From Neorhizobium galegae (GTDB lineage: Bacteria > Pseudomonadota > Alphaproteobacteria > Rhizobiales > Rhizobiaceae): DNA of 64,000 nt. The DNA is taken from the NCBI RefSeq assembly GCF_021391675.1, contig NZ_CP090095.1:811501-875500 (forward strand), written 5' to 3'. This document shows, one piece after another, positions 34,645 to 43,103 of this stretch; position 1 is the first letter of the stretch, and each line of letters begins with the position of its first letter. Below the pieces are notes generated by a model, which saw nothing but the letters and a program-made list of their open reading frames with translations, was not told the DNA's origin and did no database searches. A program made the position numbers and the translations under genes.

Positions 34645-34785
34645 TTACTTCGGCTTCTTGCCCAAGGTAAGGCCGCTGCCGGCGAGCTTGACCTGTGCGC
34701 CTGCGGGCGCGGCCGTCACTGCGGCGGCCTTGTCTTTTTTCGGTTTGCGAGTTTCGCGGTTACTTCGTACCTGGCCTTTAGCCAT
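34645..34785 (-). CDS. Small basic protein (46 aa)
   Basis: A 46-codon ORF with a strong CAAGGAGGACAAA leader before ATG 34785. The product starts AKGQVRSNRETRKPKKDKAA and ends GSGLTLGKKPK. It is Lys/Arg-rich, probably unstructured, and similar in style to other small rhizobial stress-block proteins. The quality of the ribosome site and the biased composition support translation. Function unknown; nucleic-acid binding is possible. Confidence 0.6.
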   Translation of the reverse strand: MAKGQVRSNRETRKPKKDKAAAVTAAPAGAQVKLAGSGLTLGKKPK

Positions 34786-34897
34786 TTTGTCCTCCTTGGG
34801 CGGCGATCGATCGTGGAGAGTGAAGTCATGTTCGGCCGACAGGCATGCAAAGCGTGAAATGACGGATTTGCAAAACCTGCCTTTGCCAGCCGAAGCA

Positions 34898-35152
34898 TCA
34901 AAGCTGCGATAGTGGGGTATCTCTGTGTTTGCTCAACGAAGCCGATATTGCGGCCCCAAAGCTCTTCTCGGGATGATCGCCAAAACGCGCAAGCATGATG
35001 GCAGCCCCCGTTGTGCCGATCCGGCCGGCGACAGGCATGCCGCTTGGCTGCATATGCTCACCGAATTGATGGAGTTCGATATTTTCCCGATACCCGGGGC
35101 CGCTGACGCGGACCAGATTGCGGGAGGTGGACTGAGAGAATTCGGAAGACAT
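34898..35152 (-). CDS. Hypothetical small protein (84 aa)
   Basis: The start ATG 35152 is preceded by AAAGGAGGACGTC, close to a perfect ribosome site. The 84-residue product begins SSEFSQSTSRNLVRVSGPGY and has a Gly/Ala-rich centre (GRIGTTGAAIMLARFGDHPE). I do not recognise a family. Its leader shares the blocks CCCTGGCCCCAA and GGAGGAC plus the first codons ATGTCTTCC with the 47-aa gene at 28516-28659, so the two may share control. Confidence 0.6.
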   Translation of the reverse strand: MSSEFSQSTSRNLVRVSGPGYRENIELHQFGEHMQPSGMPVAGRIGTTGAAIMLARFGDHPEKSFGAAISASLSKHRDTPLSQL

Positions 35153-35447
35153 GACGTCCTCCTTTCATTGGGGCCAGGGCGCGGGAATCCCGAAGCAGCA
35201 GTGCCCTTTATATAGCTGCTGAGGTTGCTATCATGCGCCGGACTTGCGCCAAACGCAATGTGGCAGGTTGCGAGAAATGCCTTGCTCAAGACATAGTTGA
35301 CCGGTAGGGATTACCATCGAAATTGGTTGTCGAGCTTCGTTTACACGCCTTTTGCGTTCGAGCTGATCTTTCCTTTCAAAATCGATCTCTTTTGTCGCCG
35401 GCATATTGCCGGACGGCGACCTGTGTTCGATTGGAAGGACCATCTTC

Positions 35448-35657
35448 ATGAACAGCGGAATCGTAAAATTTTTCAACACCTCCAAGGGTTTCGGTTTTAT
35501 CCAGCCCGCCGACGGGTCGACGGACGTGTTCGTCCATATCTCGGCCGTCGAGCGCTCGGGGATGACCTATCTAGCCGAAGGCCAGAAGGTGAGTTTCGAT
35601 GTCGTGCGGGACAACCGCACCGGCAAGAATGCAGCTGAAAATCTGCAGATCGCTTAA
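35448..35657 (+). CDS. Cold shock protein, CspA family (second copy)
   Basis: A 69-residue cold-shock domain protein with RNP1 KGFGFIQ and RNP2 VFVHISAVE, about as long as the CspA-like protein at 30989 and clearly a paralogue (shared cores KGFGFIQP and [11 protein letters not shown]; differences mostly in the first strand and the C-terminal half). It should bind single-stranded nucleic acid. ATG 35448 is the canonical start, preceded by GGAAGGACC. An intrinsic terminator follows at 35712-35745. The 295-nt region upstream has no other gene and may hold a long leader. Confidence 0.92.
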   Translation: MNSGIVKFFNTSKGFGFIQPADGSTDVFVHISAVERSGMTYLAEGQKVSFDVVRDNRTGKNAAENLQIA

Positions 35658-35711
35658 AGCCAAAACCAGCTTCGGGCTCCGGTCACGGATGTACTGGCAT
35701 GGACCGTAAGC

Positions 35712-35745
35712 GGTCGGGAGGCACAATTCCTCTCGGCCTTTTGTT
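35712..35745 (+). terminator. Intrinsic terminator after the second csp gene
   Basis: GGTCGGGAGG (35712-35721) pairs with CCTCTCGGCC (35729-35738) over 10 bp with two G-U pairs and a 7-nt loop, followed by TTTTGTT. It ends 22 nt before the next small gene. Confidence 0.7.
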
Positions 35746-35767
35746 ATTGAATAATGAAAGAATTTCC

Positions 35768-35938
35768 ATGAAAAAGACGGATGCAGAGCAGCAGGTAAAG
35801 CGCGCCCAGCGCCAGGTGGCCAACACCAGCGGCGGCGGCCATCTCGGCGGCACCAACCACGGTCAGGGCTATGACGCCAAGACCTCTTCCGCCAAGGGCA
35901 AGGCCGACAAGGGCCGCAAGACCGGCGGCAAGAGCTAA
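35768..35938 (+). CDS. Small Gly/Lys-rich protein (56 aa)
   Basis: From ATG 35768 (GAAAG upstream) the ORF encodes 56 residues rich in Gly, Lys, Gln and Ser (TSGGGHLGGTNHGQGYDAKT then KGKADKGRKTGGKS). It is probably unstructured. The open frame extends upstream into the csp terminator, so the shorter start is used. The function is unknown; the composition resembles small basic stress or nucleoid-binding proteins. Confidence 0.55.
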   Translation: MKKTDAEQQVKRAQRQVANTSGGGHLGGTNHGQGYDAKTSSAKGKADKGRKTGGKS

Positions 35939-36064
35939 CTATCCAGTGATGCGGGCCGAGGGGCACTTCGGCCCGTTCCCGCGGATCGGATCTGTCCGTT
36001 CCGGGCAAGCCCGCGTCTTCCAACTTCATGCCAGTGATCGCGCCGTCGGCGCACGGAATTTGGA

Positions 36065-36238
36065 TCACTTGCGCTTGGGAGCGACCGGCCCTTTTTCCGG
36101 TTTCTGGGGATGGCCCGGTGCAATGGGATCGCTTGCCGGAAAAGTCTCTTCGAGCGACTCTTCCAGGTAGTCGTCCTGCTCCTTGGCGATATCCTTGGCA
36201 GACGTTCCGGGTGAAGGCGCCCCTTTTTTCATTCCCAT
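36065..36238 (-). CDS. Small acidic-centred protein with FPASDP motif (57 aa)
   Basis: A 57-codon ORF (ATG 36238, GGGAGAT leader) encoding a short protein with a central DDYLEESLEETFPASDPIAP and a basic C-terminus (KPEKGPVAPKRK). The EESLEETFPASDP segment recurs in small uncharacterised proteins of alphaproteobacteria, so it is likely a real gene. No function is known. It is convergent with the 56-aa gene upstream and divergent from the universal stress gene. Confidence 0.6.
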   Translation of the reverse strand: MGMKKGAPSPGTSAKDIAKEQDDYLEESLEETFPASDPIAPGHPQKPEKGPVAPKRK

Positions 36239-36425
36239 TTTCGATCTCCCTGGTTGGTCGAACCGGATAATCCTACTCTCGTTTCTTCGAAGGCAGAAGA
36301 CACGATGGCCTTCTCACGGCTGCTGCGTTTCGGCATGACAAAAGCCTTCCCCATGGCGACGGACGCCATCTCCGATTCTGGCTGATCGGCGGGCGGGCGC
36401 CAGCAGTTTCGAATTATCGCTCCGA

Positions 36426-36439
36426 TTGACGAAGATCAT
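36426..36439. promoter_or_regulatory. FixK/FnrN-like box upstream of the usp gene
   Basis: TTGACGAAGATCAT matches TTGAY-N4-RTCAA at all but the last base. It ends 72 nt before the universal stress gene, a typical distance for activation. Confidence 0.5.
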
Positions 36440-36511
36440 GGCTCGGGCCGGTGCCGATCCTAGACTTTCCTCCATAGGGCCGATCAAGGCCTCATGCAGA
36501 GGAGACAGACA

Positions 36512-37342
36512 ATGTCGTTCAAGACAGTGCTCGCAATGATCGCCAATACGGATCCGACAGCCGATCTCGCGCGCGCCATCGAGATTGCGATCGAACTCGA
36601 AGCCCACCTGTCCGTCGTCGTCATCGGCCTTGCCGTGCCGGCAACCATAGGCGATTTTCCGGCCGGCACGGTATGGCTGGACCAGCGTGACGAGGATCTG
36701 AGACTGCTCGACGGCATCCGGAAACAGGCGGAAAGCGCCTGCAAGACGAATGGGCTGTCGTTCGATGCTGACGTCCTCTATGCGGATAGCGGTTTCGTCA
36801 GCGAGGAAATTCATCGCCGCGCACTTTATGCCGATGTGCTGGTGATCGGAGATGGCGTGCGCAGCGACAGCGCGCTCACCCGGCGGATCGTCGATGGCGG
36901 CGTGTTCGAAGCGCGGCGTCCCCTCCTGCTGGTTCCGAAGGGCCGCAAGACGACGCTGAAACCGCGTCGGATCCTGCTCGCCTGGAATTCCCGGGCCGAG
37001 GCGGCTCAGGCCGCACGCGAGGCGCTGGAGATGATGACCTGGGCCGAAGAGGTGCATGTCGTGCTCGTCGATCCGGACAACTCCTATTGGGTCAGCGGCG
37101 GCGAACCCGGCGCCGACGTTGCTACCTACCTCGCACGCCACGGCATAAAGGTCCGCGTCGAACAGCTGGTAAGCGGCGGCCGGCTGGTGGAGGACGTGCT
37201 CGAACGGCATGCGCTGGAGATCGACGCCGACCTCATCGTCATGGGCGCCTATGGCCATTCGCGGCTGCGCGAACGGGTCTTCGGCGGGGTGACCGCTTCG
37301 ATCCTGAAGGAAATCAAGTTCCCGGTGCTGATCGCCCGGTAA
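36512..37342 (+). CDS. Universal stress protein (UspA family, two domains)
   Basis: The 276-residue protein has two Usp domains in tandem; the C-terminal one carries the ATP-binding-type end IVMGAYGHSRLRERVFGGVT, while the first is degenerate. ATG 36512 follows GAGGAG. Tandem Usp proteins are often induced by low oxygen or stress and this gene has a near-consensus FixK box upstream. A strong intrinsic terminator follows directly. It lies between small stress genes and a CBS-BON gene. Confidence 0.88.
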   Translation: MSFKTVLAMIANTDPTADLARAIEIAIELEAHLSVVVIGLAVPATIGDFPAGTVWLDQRDEDLRLLDGIRKQAESACKTNGLSFDADVLYADSGFVSEEIHRRALYADVLVIGDGVRSDSALTRRIVDGGVFEARRPLLLVPKGRKTTLKPRRILLAWNSRAEAAQAAREALEMMTWAEEVHVVLVDPDNSYWVSGGEPGADVATYLARHGIKVRVEQLVSGGRLVEDVLERHALEIDADLIVMGAYGHSRLRERVFGGVTASILKEIKFPVLIAR

Positions 37343-37360
37343 GACGTGGACACGGTTTTG

Positions 37361-37396
37361 CCCCGTCTCCCGTCAGCCGGCGGGAGACGGGGTTTT
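37361..37396 (+). terminator. Strong intrinsic terminator after usp
   Basis: CCCCGTCTCCCG (37361-37372) and CGGGAGACGGGG (37381-37392) form a perfect 12-bp stem with an 8-nt loop, followed by TTTT. It ends the usp transcript 18 nt after its stop codon. Confidence 0.85.
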
Positions 37397-37518
37397 CGTG
37401 TCCGCGTCCTGCCGCAAATAAGGAAGAGATCAGACGGGTCTGCCGCCGCAGGCCGGAACAAAAATCCGCCCCAGGGGAGCAGACCCGAAGGGCGGATCGG
37501 AAAGAGTCTGCTCGCCTG

Positions 37519-38178
37519 CTATCGAGCGGGCTGCTGCGGAGGCGTTTGTGTGACGACGCCGCCTACGCCGGCAATCCCTGACGCCAGGATGCGTATGGCC
37601 TCCTGCTCCGCATCGGAGGCGATCTTGCCAATGATCTCCACGACCGAATCCCGCACCCTGACGTCGATCCTGTCCTTGCCCAGTCCGAGTTCCGCCAGGA
37701 GCCGCGTCGCGACGGCGAGTTGCAGCGCATCGTCGCCGCGAGCGATCACATCCGGTGTGGCGATCTCGGTCTTGAGGACATCGCGGCGACTGACGATCCC
37801 CACGAGCACCCCATTGTCGAGCACGGGAATACGCTTGACGGCGTGGAGGCGCATCAGCGCGACGATCTCGGCGAGACCGGCTTCAGGCAATACACTGATG
37901 ACCTTGCGGCTCATGCAGTTCTCGACCTTCAAGCCATGCGTCCTGACGTAGTTTTCGAAGAAGGCCGGATCGGCGTCCGGAGCGGCCTTCGGCGCGAGGT
38001 TGAATTCGTGCCGTTTCAGAATGTCTCCTTCGGTGAGCATTCCGCACAGTGTCCCACGATCGTCGATCACGGGCAGGCCGCTTATGTCGTTGTCGATCAA
38101 CATCTGGATCGCGTGTTTGAGGCCGGTTCCGGGGCTGACGTGAACCACCCGTGTGGTCATCAAGTCTTTGGCAAGCAT
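37519..38178 (-). CDS. CBS-pair and BON domain protein
   Basis: The 219-residue protein has two CBS domains (residues about 1-60 and 88-145: DNDISGLPVIDDRGTLCGML and LHAVKRIPVLDNGVLVGIVS), which bind adenine nucleotides, and a C-terminal BON domain (about 150-215, containing VRVRDSVVEIIGKI). Such proteins are found with Usp and cation ATPase genes in low-oxygen regulons. ATG 38178 is the natural start (MLAKDLMTTRVVHVSP). A weak FixK-like sequence lies 69 nt upstream. It is encoded just downstream of the P-type ATPase gene on the same strand. Confidence 0.9.
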   Translation of the reverse strand: MLAKDLMTTRVVHVSPGTGLKHAIQMLIDNDISGLPVIDDRGTLCGMLTEGDILKRHEFNLAPKAAPDADPAFFENYVRTHGLKVENCMSRKVISVLPEAGLAEIVALMRLHAVKRIPVLDNGVLVGIVSRRDVLKTEIATPDVIARGDDALQLAVATRLLAELGLGKDRIDVRVRDSVVEIIGKIASDAEQEAIRILASGIAGVGGVVTQTPPQQPAR

Positions 38179-38247
38179 CCTGCGCTCCTGTGGTTGCGAT
38201 CATCCGTCGCTTCGTCCCGAGCTTCTCCCATCGCCTCCGCGCCGACC

Positions 38248-38261
38248 TTGACATAGCGCAA
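38248..38261. promoter_or_regulatory. Weak FixK-like box upstream of the CBS-BON gene
   Basis: TTGACATAGCGCAA keeps the TTGAC half and CAA end but deviates at two positions of the second half-site. Its location, 69 nt before the CBS-BON start, is the usual one for the other boxes here. It may be a degenerate site. Confidence 0.3.
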
Positions 38262-38283
38262 TCCCGACGGGTGCGGGCGGTGC

Positions 38284-40965
38284 TCAGGCCAAGCTCGTTC
38301 TACGCAGGCGCCATTTGTCCAATTCGGTGACGACCAGGATCGAGGAGGCGGCAAGCATCATCAACGCCCACTCGGCAAACGAGATCGGCGCGAGATCGAG
38401 GGTTTCGCGAAACCAGGGGATATACATTGCCGAAATATGGATGGCCTGGGCAGCGATGACAGTCAGGATCAGCAGCGGGTTGCCGAAAAAATTCAACGAG
38501 AAGATCGATCGGCGCTCCGAGCGGCTGGTGAAGGTCTGGACGTTTTCGAACAGCACGAAAAGCAGCAGCAGCAGGTTGCGCGCCTGCGAAATCTCGTAGC
38601 CCTGATACAGCAGATAGGAGAAGATCGCGAAACCGCCGCCGCCGATGACCAGCGTCGACTGGACGATCCGTCGGATCATCAAACGGTCGAAGATCGGCTC
38701 CTTCGGGCGGCGCGGCGGCCGTGCCAGTTCATCCCCTTCAGGTTTCTCGCCGGCAAGCGCGACATCCTGGATGCCGTTGGTGACGAGATTGAGCCAGAGC
38801 AGCTGCACCGGGAGCAGCGGCATGGGCAGCCCGAGCGGGATTGCCAGCAGGAAAAGCAGCATTTCGGCAGCACCCGTCGCGGTGAGCATGAGGATCACCT
38901 TGCGGATATTGGAATAAGCGGTGCGGCCTTCGCGGATGCCGCTGACGATTGACGCGAAATTGTCGTCGGTGACGACGATGTCGGCGCTTTCCTTGGCGAC
39001 TTCTGTTCCCTTGCGGCCCATCGCCACCCCCACATGGGCGTGTTTCAGCGCGGGGGCGTCGTTTATGCCGTCGCCGGTGACGGCCACGAAGTGGCCGTTG
39101 CGGGCGAGCGACAGCACGATCGCGAGCTTCTGCGCCGGTGCCACCCGGGCATAGATTCGCGCCCGTCCGGTCAGCTCGTCGAGCGTATCCGGACCGGCTT
39201 CCTCGGCCTTGCCGACGTCGGCACCGCTGGTGATCTGATCGGGCAGGAACCGCAACCCAGCCTCCGCGGCGATGGCGGCGGCGGTCTTCGGGTCGTCGCC
39301 GGTCACCATCACCACCGTCACACCGGCCGAGTAACAGTCCTGGATCGCTTGCGGAACTTCCGGGCGGATCGGATCCTGCATGCCGGCAAGGCCGAGGAAC
39401 ACCAGGTCGACCAGGTGATGGTAACCAAAGTTCTCGTCCGAACCGCCGCGGATTTCCCCTTCCGCAAACGCGAGCACCCTGAGGCCACGCTCCGCCATCT
39501 CCTCCTTCTGCCGAAGGAGCGTCTCGCGGTCGATCGGCACGATGCCGTTGCCGGCGTCCATCCGATCCGCCATGTCGATCAGCGTTTCCGCTGATCCTTT
39601 CACGAAAATACGCACCCGCTCGCCCCGGCGATGGAAGGAGGCGGCATATTTGAGGTCCGGCTCATAGGGAATGCGCGCGATCAGCGGGTAATCGTCCTTC
39701 ATCGCCTCCTGCTCGAGCCCGGCCTTGCGGGCGGCGGCCAGGAGAGCGATATCGACCGTATCGCCGACACCTTTCCAGCCGTCCGCCTGGCGGGTGAGAC
39801 CACCCTCGTTGGGCAGAACCGCTGCCTTCAGCAGTCTCCCGGCACGTTCACGCGCCTCCGCCGGGCTGAGGTTAGAGCCCCGGATTTCGCAGGTATCGAG
39901 ATCCATGCCGGCATCGAGCATGAGTTCGCTGCCGTCGGGAAGACGAATATCGGTGACAGTCAGCTCGTTGAGGGTCAGCGTTCCTGTCTTGTCGGTGGCG
40001 ATCATCGTACAGGAACCGAGCGACTCGACCGCCGGCATGCGGCGGACAATGACGTTACGCCTGGCCATGCGACGCATGCTGATCGCCAGCGCGATCGAGA
40101 TCGCGATCGGCAGGCCCTCCGGGATGGCGCTGACCGCAAGTCCGACCGACATCATGAACAGGTCGTCCCAGGCAAGCCCGCGAAACAGGCCAACAGCGAC
40201 GAGGACGGCGGAGGCGATCCCGACGCTCCAGGCGATCATGTTGGAAAAATGCTTCAGCCGGATCATCAGCGGCGGCTGGGTGGTCGACGCCTTGCCGATC
40301 TCCGCGGCGATCCTGCCGATTTCGGTCGAAAGGCCGGTCGCAACCACCAGGCCGGTGCCGCGACCGCGCGTGACGAGGCTGCCCGCAAATGCAAGGCCGG
40401 ATTTCCTGTTCTCGTTCGGCGCCCCTATGGCGGAGAGGGTCTTGCGCGCCGGTGCGGATTCGCCTGTCAGCAGCGACTCGTCGCAGAGCAGGTTATTGGT
40501 CTCGAACAGCTCGATGTCGGCCGGGATGCGGCCGCCGGCCTCGATCCGGACGACGTCGCCCGGAACCAGCAGGCGCGCCTCGATCTCCTGGGTGGTCCCG
40601 TCGCGGACGACGGTCGCAAACGGCTGTTCAAGACTGCGCAAGGCCGCCGCAGCACGGCCGGCGGAATGTTCCTGGATGCCGCCGATCACGCCGTTCAACA
40701 CCAGCACGATGCCGATGAACACGGCATCTTCCGCCTCGCTGACCAGAAGCGAGACTGCTGCCGCGATCAGCAGGATATAGATCAGCGGGCTGCGGAATTG
40801 CGCGAGGAAGATCAGGAACAGGGACGGCGCCTTGGGCTCGGGAAGGCGATTCTCCCCGAATTGCGCCAGCCGCGCGGCCGCCTCGATGCCGCTCAGCCCC
40901 TCGCGGACCATATCGTTCTGCTCGGGTTTACGATGGACGGAGACTGAATTGGCAGGCATAGGCAC
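38284..40965 (-). CDS. Cation-transporting P-type ATPase (P2-like)
   Basis: The 893-residue protein has the N-terminal cation-ATPase region, TGESAPARKT (actuator TGES), the phosphorylation motif CTMIATDKTGTLTLNELTV, the hinge GDGINDAPALKHAHVGVAMG and about ten membrane helices. It resembles the SERCA/PMR-like P2A or P2B pumps (Ca2+ or Mn2+ export) rather than heavy-metal P1B pumps, since no CPx motif is present (the corresponding helix reads SVGLAVSAIPEGLPIAI). A perfect FixK-type box lies 82 nt upstream. The gene is followed by the CBS-BON gene. The transported ion is not proven. Confidence 0.88.
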   Translation of the reverse strand: MPMPANSVSVHRKPEQNDMVREGLSGIEAAARLAQFGENRLPEPKAPSLFLIFLAQFRSPLIYILLIAAAVSLLVSEAEDAVFIGIVLVLNGVIGGIQEHSAGRAAAALRSLEQPFATVVRDGTTQEIEARLLVPGDVVRIEAGGRIPADIELFETNNLLCDESLLTGESAPARKTLSAIGAPNENRKSGLAFAGSLVTRGRGTGLVVATGLSTEIGRIAAEIGKASTTQPPLMIRLKHFSNMIAWSVGIASAVLVAVGLFRGLAWDDLFMMSVGLAVSAIPEGLPIAISIALAISMRRMARRNVIVRRMPAVESLGSCTMIATDKTGTLTLNELTVTDIRLPDGSELMLDAGMDLDTCEIRGSNLSPAEARERAGRLLKAAVLPNEGGLTRQADGWKGVGDTVDIALLAAARKAGLEQEAMKDDYPLIARIPYEPDLKYAASFHRRGERVRIFVKGSAETLIDMADRMDAGNGIVPIDRETLLRQKEEMAERGLRVLAFAEGEIRGGSDENFGYHHLVDLVFLGLAGMQDPIRPEVPQAIQDCYSAGVTVVMVTGDDPKTAAAIAAEAGLRFLPDQITSGADVGKAEEAGPDTLDELTGRARIYARVAPAQKLAIVLSLARNGHFVAVTGDGINDAPALKHAHVGVAMGRKGTEVAKESADIVVTDDNFASIVSGIREGRTAYSNIRKVILMLTATGAAEMLLFLLAIPLGLPMPLLPVQLLWLNLVTNGIQDVALAGEKPEGDELARPPRRPKEPIFDRLMIRRIVQSTLVIGGGGFAIFSYLLYQGYEISQARNLLLLLFVLFENVQTFTSRSERRSIFSLNFFGNPLLILTVIAAQAIHISAMYIPWFRETLDLAPISFAEWALMMLAASSILVVTELDKWRLRRTSLA

Positions 40966-41291
40966 TCCAAATCAAACTGCACCGCCATCATCGGGGAAAC
41001 GGGGCGGGGTTCGATCCTAGAGGATAGCCGGTAAAGTTTGCCGGCAATTGATATCTGTCAACGTGGGAGTGTGTGGTGGTCGCTGCGGCGGTCGCGGATG
41101 GAGCGATGTCAGCGGCACCAAAGCGGTTGAAAAGCTTTCAGGAGATTTCGAAGAAATTTGGCTGGGGAACCTGGACGATAATCCAACGTTGTCCGCAGCC
41201 TTGAAATATCATAACATATTGCCAGGAATGAGCTTATTGGTCTAGAGGTGTTCCGGTTTACTGTTCCGGTAAGCTGCTCCGGGAGCCTTCG
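40966..41291. other. Intergenic region with the backbone-island junction
   Basis: These 326 nt hold the ATPase promoter region and the left edge of the island. A GCCGG-rich inverted repeat (GCCGGTAAAGTTTGCCGGC, 41026-41044) and the FixK-type box lie on the left; GTTCCGGT is repeated near the integrase (around 41250-41270). No tRNA is seen. A 65-codon frame at 41048-41245 begins inside the box and is rejected as a gene. Confidence 0.5.
41048..41061. promoter_or_regulatory. Perfect FixK/FnrN-type box upstream of the P-type ATPase
   Basis: TTGATATCTGTCAA matches TTGAY-N4-RTCAA. It is 82 nt upstream of the ATPase start codon on the minus strand. The box, with that on 27537-27550, is one of the two strict matches in the window. 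Confidence 0.65.
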
Positions 41292-43103
41292 ATGACCAGA
41301 CGTTCAAACCTCATCCGACGCGATGGCGGCACATATTACGCGCGGATCTACATCCCTTCAGATCTGCGAGATCAGTTCCCTAGTGAGGACAAAAAGGTCT
41401 CGTTGCGGACGAAGGATGAAGCGGTCGCAAAGCGACGGCTCAGCTTCGAACTCCAGAAATGGGACGCTGAGTTTGAAGACATGCGCGCTCGTCGCCATCT
41501 CACGGACGAGGATAGAGCCGTTGCGGTCTGGGAGCATTATGAAGCGCGGCTAAATCGAGATACGGAGAAGCGTCGCGCCATGCCGACAGATGCTGATCTC
41601 GAGAATGAGGTCGCACGGGTCTGGCAGCGTATCGATCGCGGCGAAATAAGGTCCGATGATCTTGTGGGTATGATCAACGGGTATGCAGACCTAGAGCTGT
41701 TGAAACGTGCCCGAGAGGATGACGCAAATCTCCGCGCCCGTCGATTGGCGGCTCTGAGGCGAGATTTGGCCACCGGGAGATATATGCTGGTTGATGAGGA
41801 GGTGCGTCAGTTCATAGAGCGGCATCTCTTGCTGGTAGACCACGGATCCGAACAGTTTCGCGAACTTGGCGCCCTGATGATGCGCGCCGACATTGAGGCG
41901 CTTGAGCGAACAGTCGAGCGGGATGTCGGCGACTACTCGGGGAGGCCCAAGGACCCGATCGTGAGGCCAGCCTTCGCCAAGCCACGCGAGACGGCGCCGC
42001 CTGGGCAATCGATCGCGGAACTCTTTGAGGTTTATGCCCGCGAAAACCCTCGCGGCGTCACAGCCGACACATTGGCTCAGGCTCGCCGCGATATCGGGTT
42101 ATTCGTAGACCATGTCGGCTCGACATTGCCCGCGTCAAAGATCGACAAGAAAGCTGTTCGAGAGTGGAAGGCACTTCTAATTCGCTATCCCGTTAAGGCT
42201 GTTGAGACGAAGGTTTTTGAAGGCATGAAGATCGCCCAGATTGTCACCCACAACGAATCAGTCGGCAAACCGGTCCTGAGCGCGAATACCGTGAATCGTT
42301 ACCTTTCCAACCTCGCCGCATTCTGCAGCTGGCTGGTTGGGCATGGATACATTGATGACAATCCCACCGAAGGAATGTTTCTGGCGAAAGACAAACGGAA
42401 GAAGGTCTATCCGTTTACAGTCGACCAGATGAACGCCCTATTCCGGTCCCCTTTGTTCGCGGGGTGTGCGAGTGATGGTTCACCTCGATTCTGGAACAAG
42501 CCGGGGAATGTCAGAATTCGTGACCATCGCTATTGGATACCGTTAATCATGCTTTACTCAGGCGCCCGACCTGGGGAGATTGCACAGCTCAGCCTTGCAG
42601 ACGTCCGAGAGGAACAGCAGACCTGGATCTTCGACATCACTGAAACCTCGGACGATGGCGATGAGGATATCAAGAGACTGAAGAACGACGGCTCTCGTCG
42701 TGTTGTGCCTGTCCACCGAGAGCTAATCAGCCTTGGCTTCCTAGACTACCTCGCAGCAATTCGTGGAGCAGGGCACACGCGAGTCTTTCCGTTAGCAATC
42801 CGCAATGATCGCGGTCAGATGTTATCCGACTTTAGCAGGGATTTTGGGCGTTACCTGGAGAAAATCAACCTCAAGAAAGGGAGGGGATTGTCACTTTATT
42901 CATTCCGCCACGGCGCCTTTGATGCAATGAGACGTGCCGGCTATCTGGATGAGCAGTTCAATTTTATCTTCGGACACGTCAGCAGCGGTAACCGGGTCAC
43001 CAAAGGATACGGTGTGTTGACCCAGGGCATGCTTGAGCAGCGGGCCAAGCTGGTCAATGCTATCGAGTACCCTGGCCTTGAGTTGGAACATTTGCAGCTG
43101 TGA
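41292..43103 (+). CDS. Tyrosine-type site-specific integrase
   Basis: The 603-residue recombinase begins TRRSNLIRRDGGTYYARIYI, a DUF6538-type N-terminal region, followed by a long core-binding part and a C-terminal catalytic domain (about 370-590). Box I Arg is in YSGARPGEIAQL; box II reads YSFRHGAFDAMR, with Tyr where many integrases have His before the Arg-His pair; FGHVSSGNRVTKGYG ends with a candidate catalytic Tyr. It probably integrates and excises the island. Its position at the left edge, reading inwards, supports this. No excisionase gene was seen beside it. Confidence 0.85.
   Translation: MTRRSNLIRRDGGTYYARIYIPSDLRDQFPSEDKKVSLRTKDEAVAKRRLSFELQKWDAEFEDMRARRHLTDEDRAVAVWEHYEARLNRDTEKRRAMPTDADLENEVARVWQRIDRGEIRSDDLVGMINGYADLELLKRAREDDANLRARRLAALRRDLATGRYMLVDEEVRQFIERHLLLVDHGSEQFRELGALMMRADIEALERTVERDVGDYSGRPKDPIVRPAFAKPRETAPPGQSIAELFEVYARENPRGVTADTLAQARRDIGLFVDHVGSTLPASKIDKKAVREWKALLIRYPVKAVETKVFEGMKIAQIVTHNESVGKPVLSANTVNRYLSNLAAFCSWLVGHGYIDDNPTEGMFLAKDKRKKVYPFTVDQMNALFRSPLFAGCASDGSPRFWNKPGNVRIRDHRYWIPLIMLYSGARPGEIAQLSLADVREEQQTWIFDITETSDDGDEDIKRLKNDGSRRVVPVHRELISLGFLDYLAAIRGAGHTRVFPLAIRNDRGQMLSDFSRDFGRYLEKINLKKGRGLSLYSFRHGAFDAMRRAGYLDEQFNFIFGHVSSGNRVTKGYGVLTQGMLEQRAKLVNAIEYPGLELEHLQL

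Noticed and set aside
39631..40947. 438-codon plus-strand frame opposite the P-type ATPase
   Set aside because: It is a complementary-strand shadow of a conserved ATPase.
41048..41245. 65-codon plus-strand frame at the island edge
   Set aside because: Its TTG start and first codons are the FixK-type box itself, and no ribosome site precedes it.
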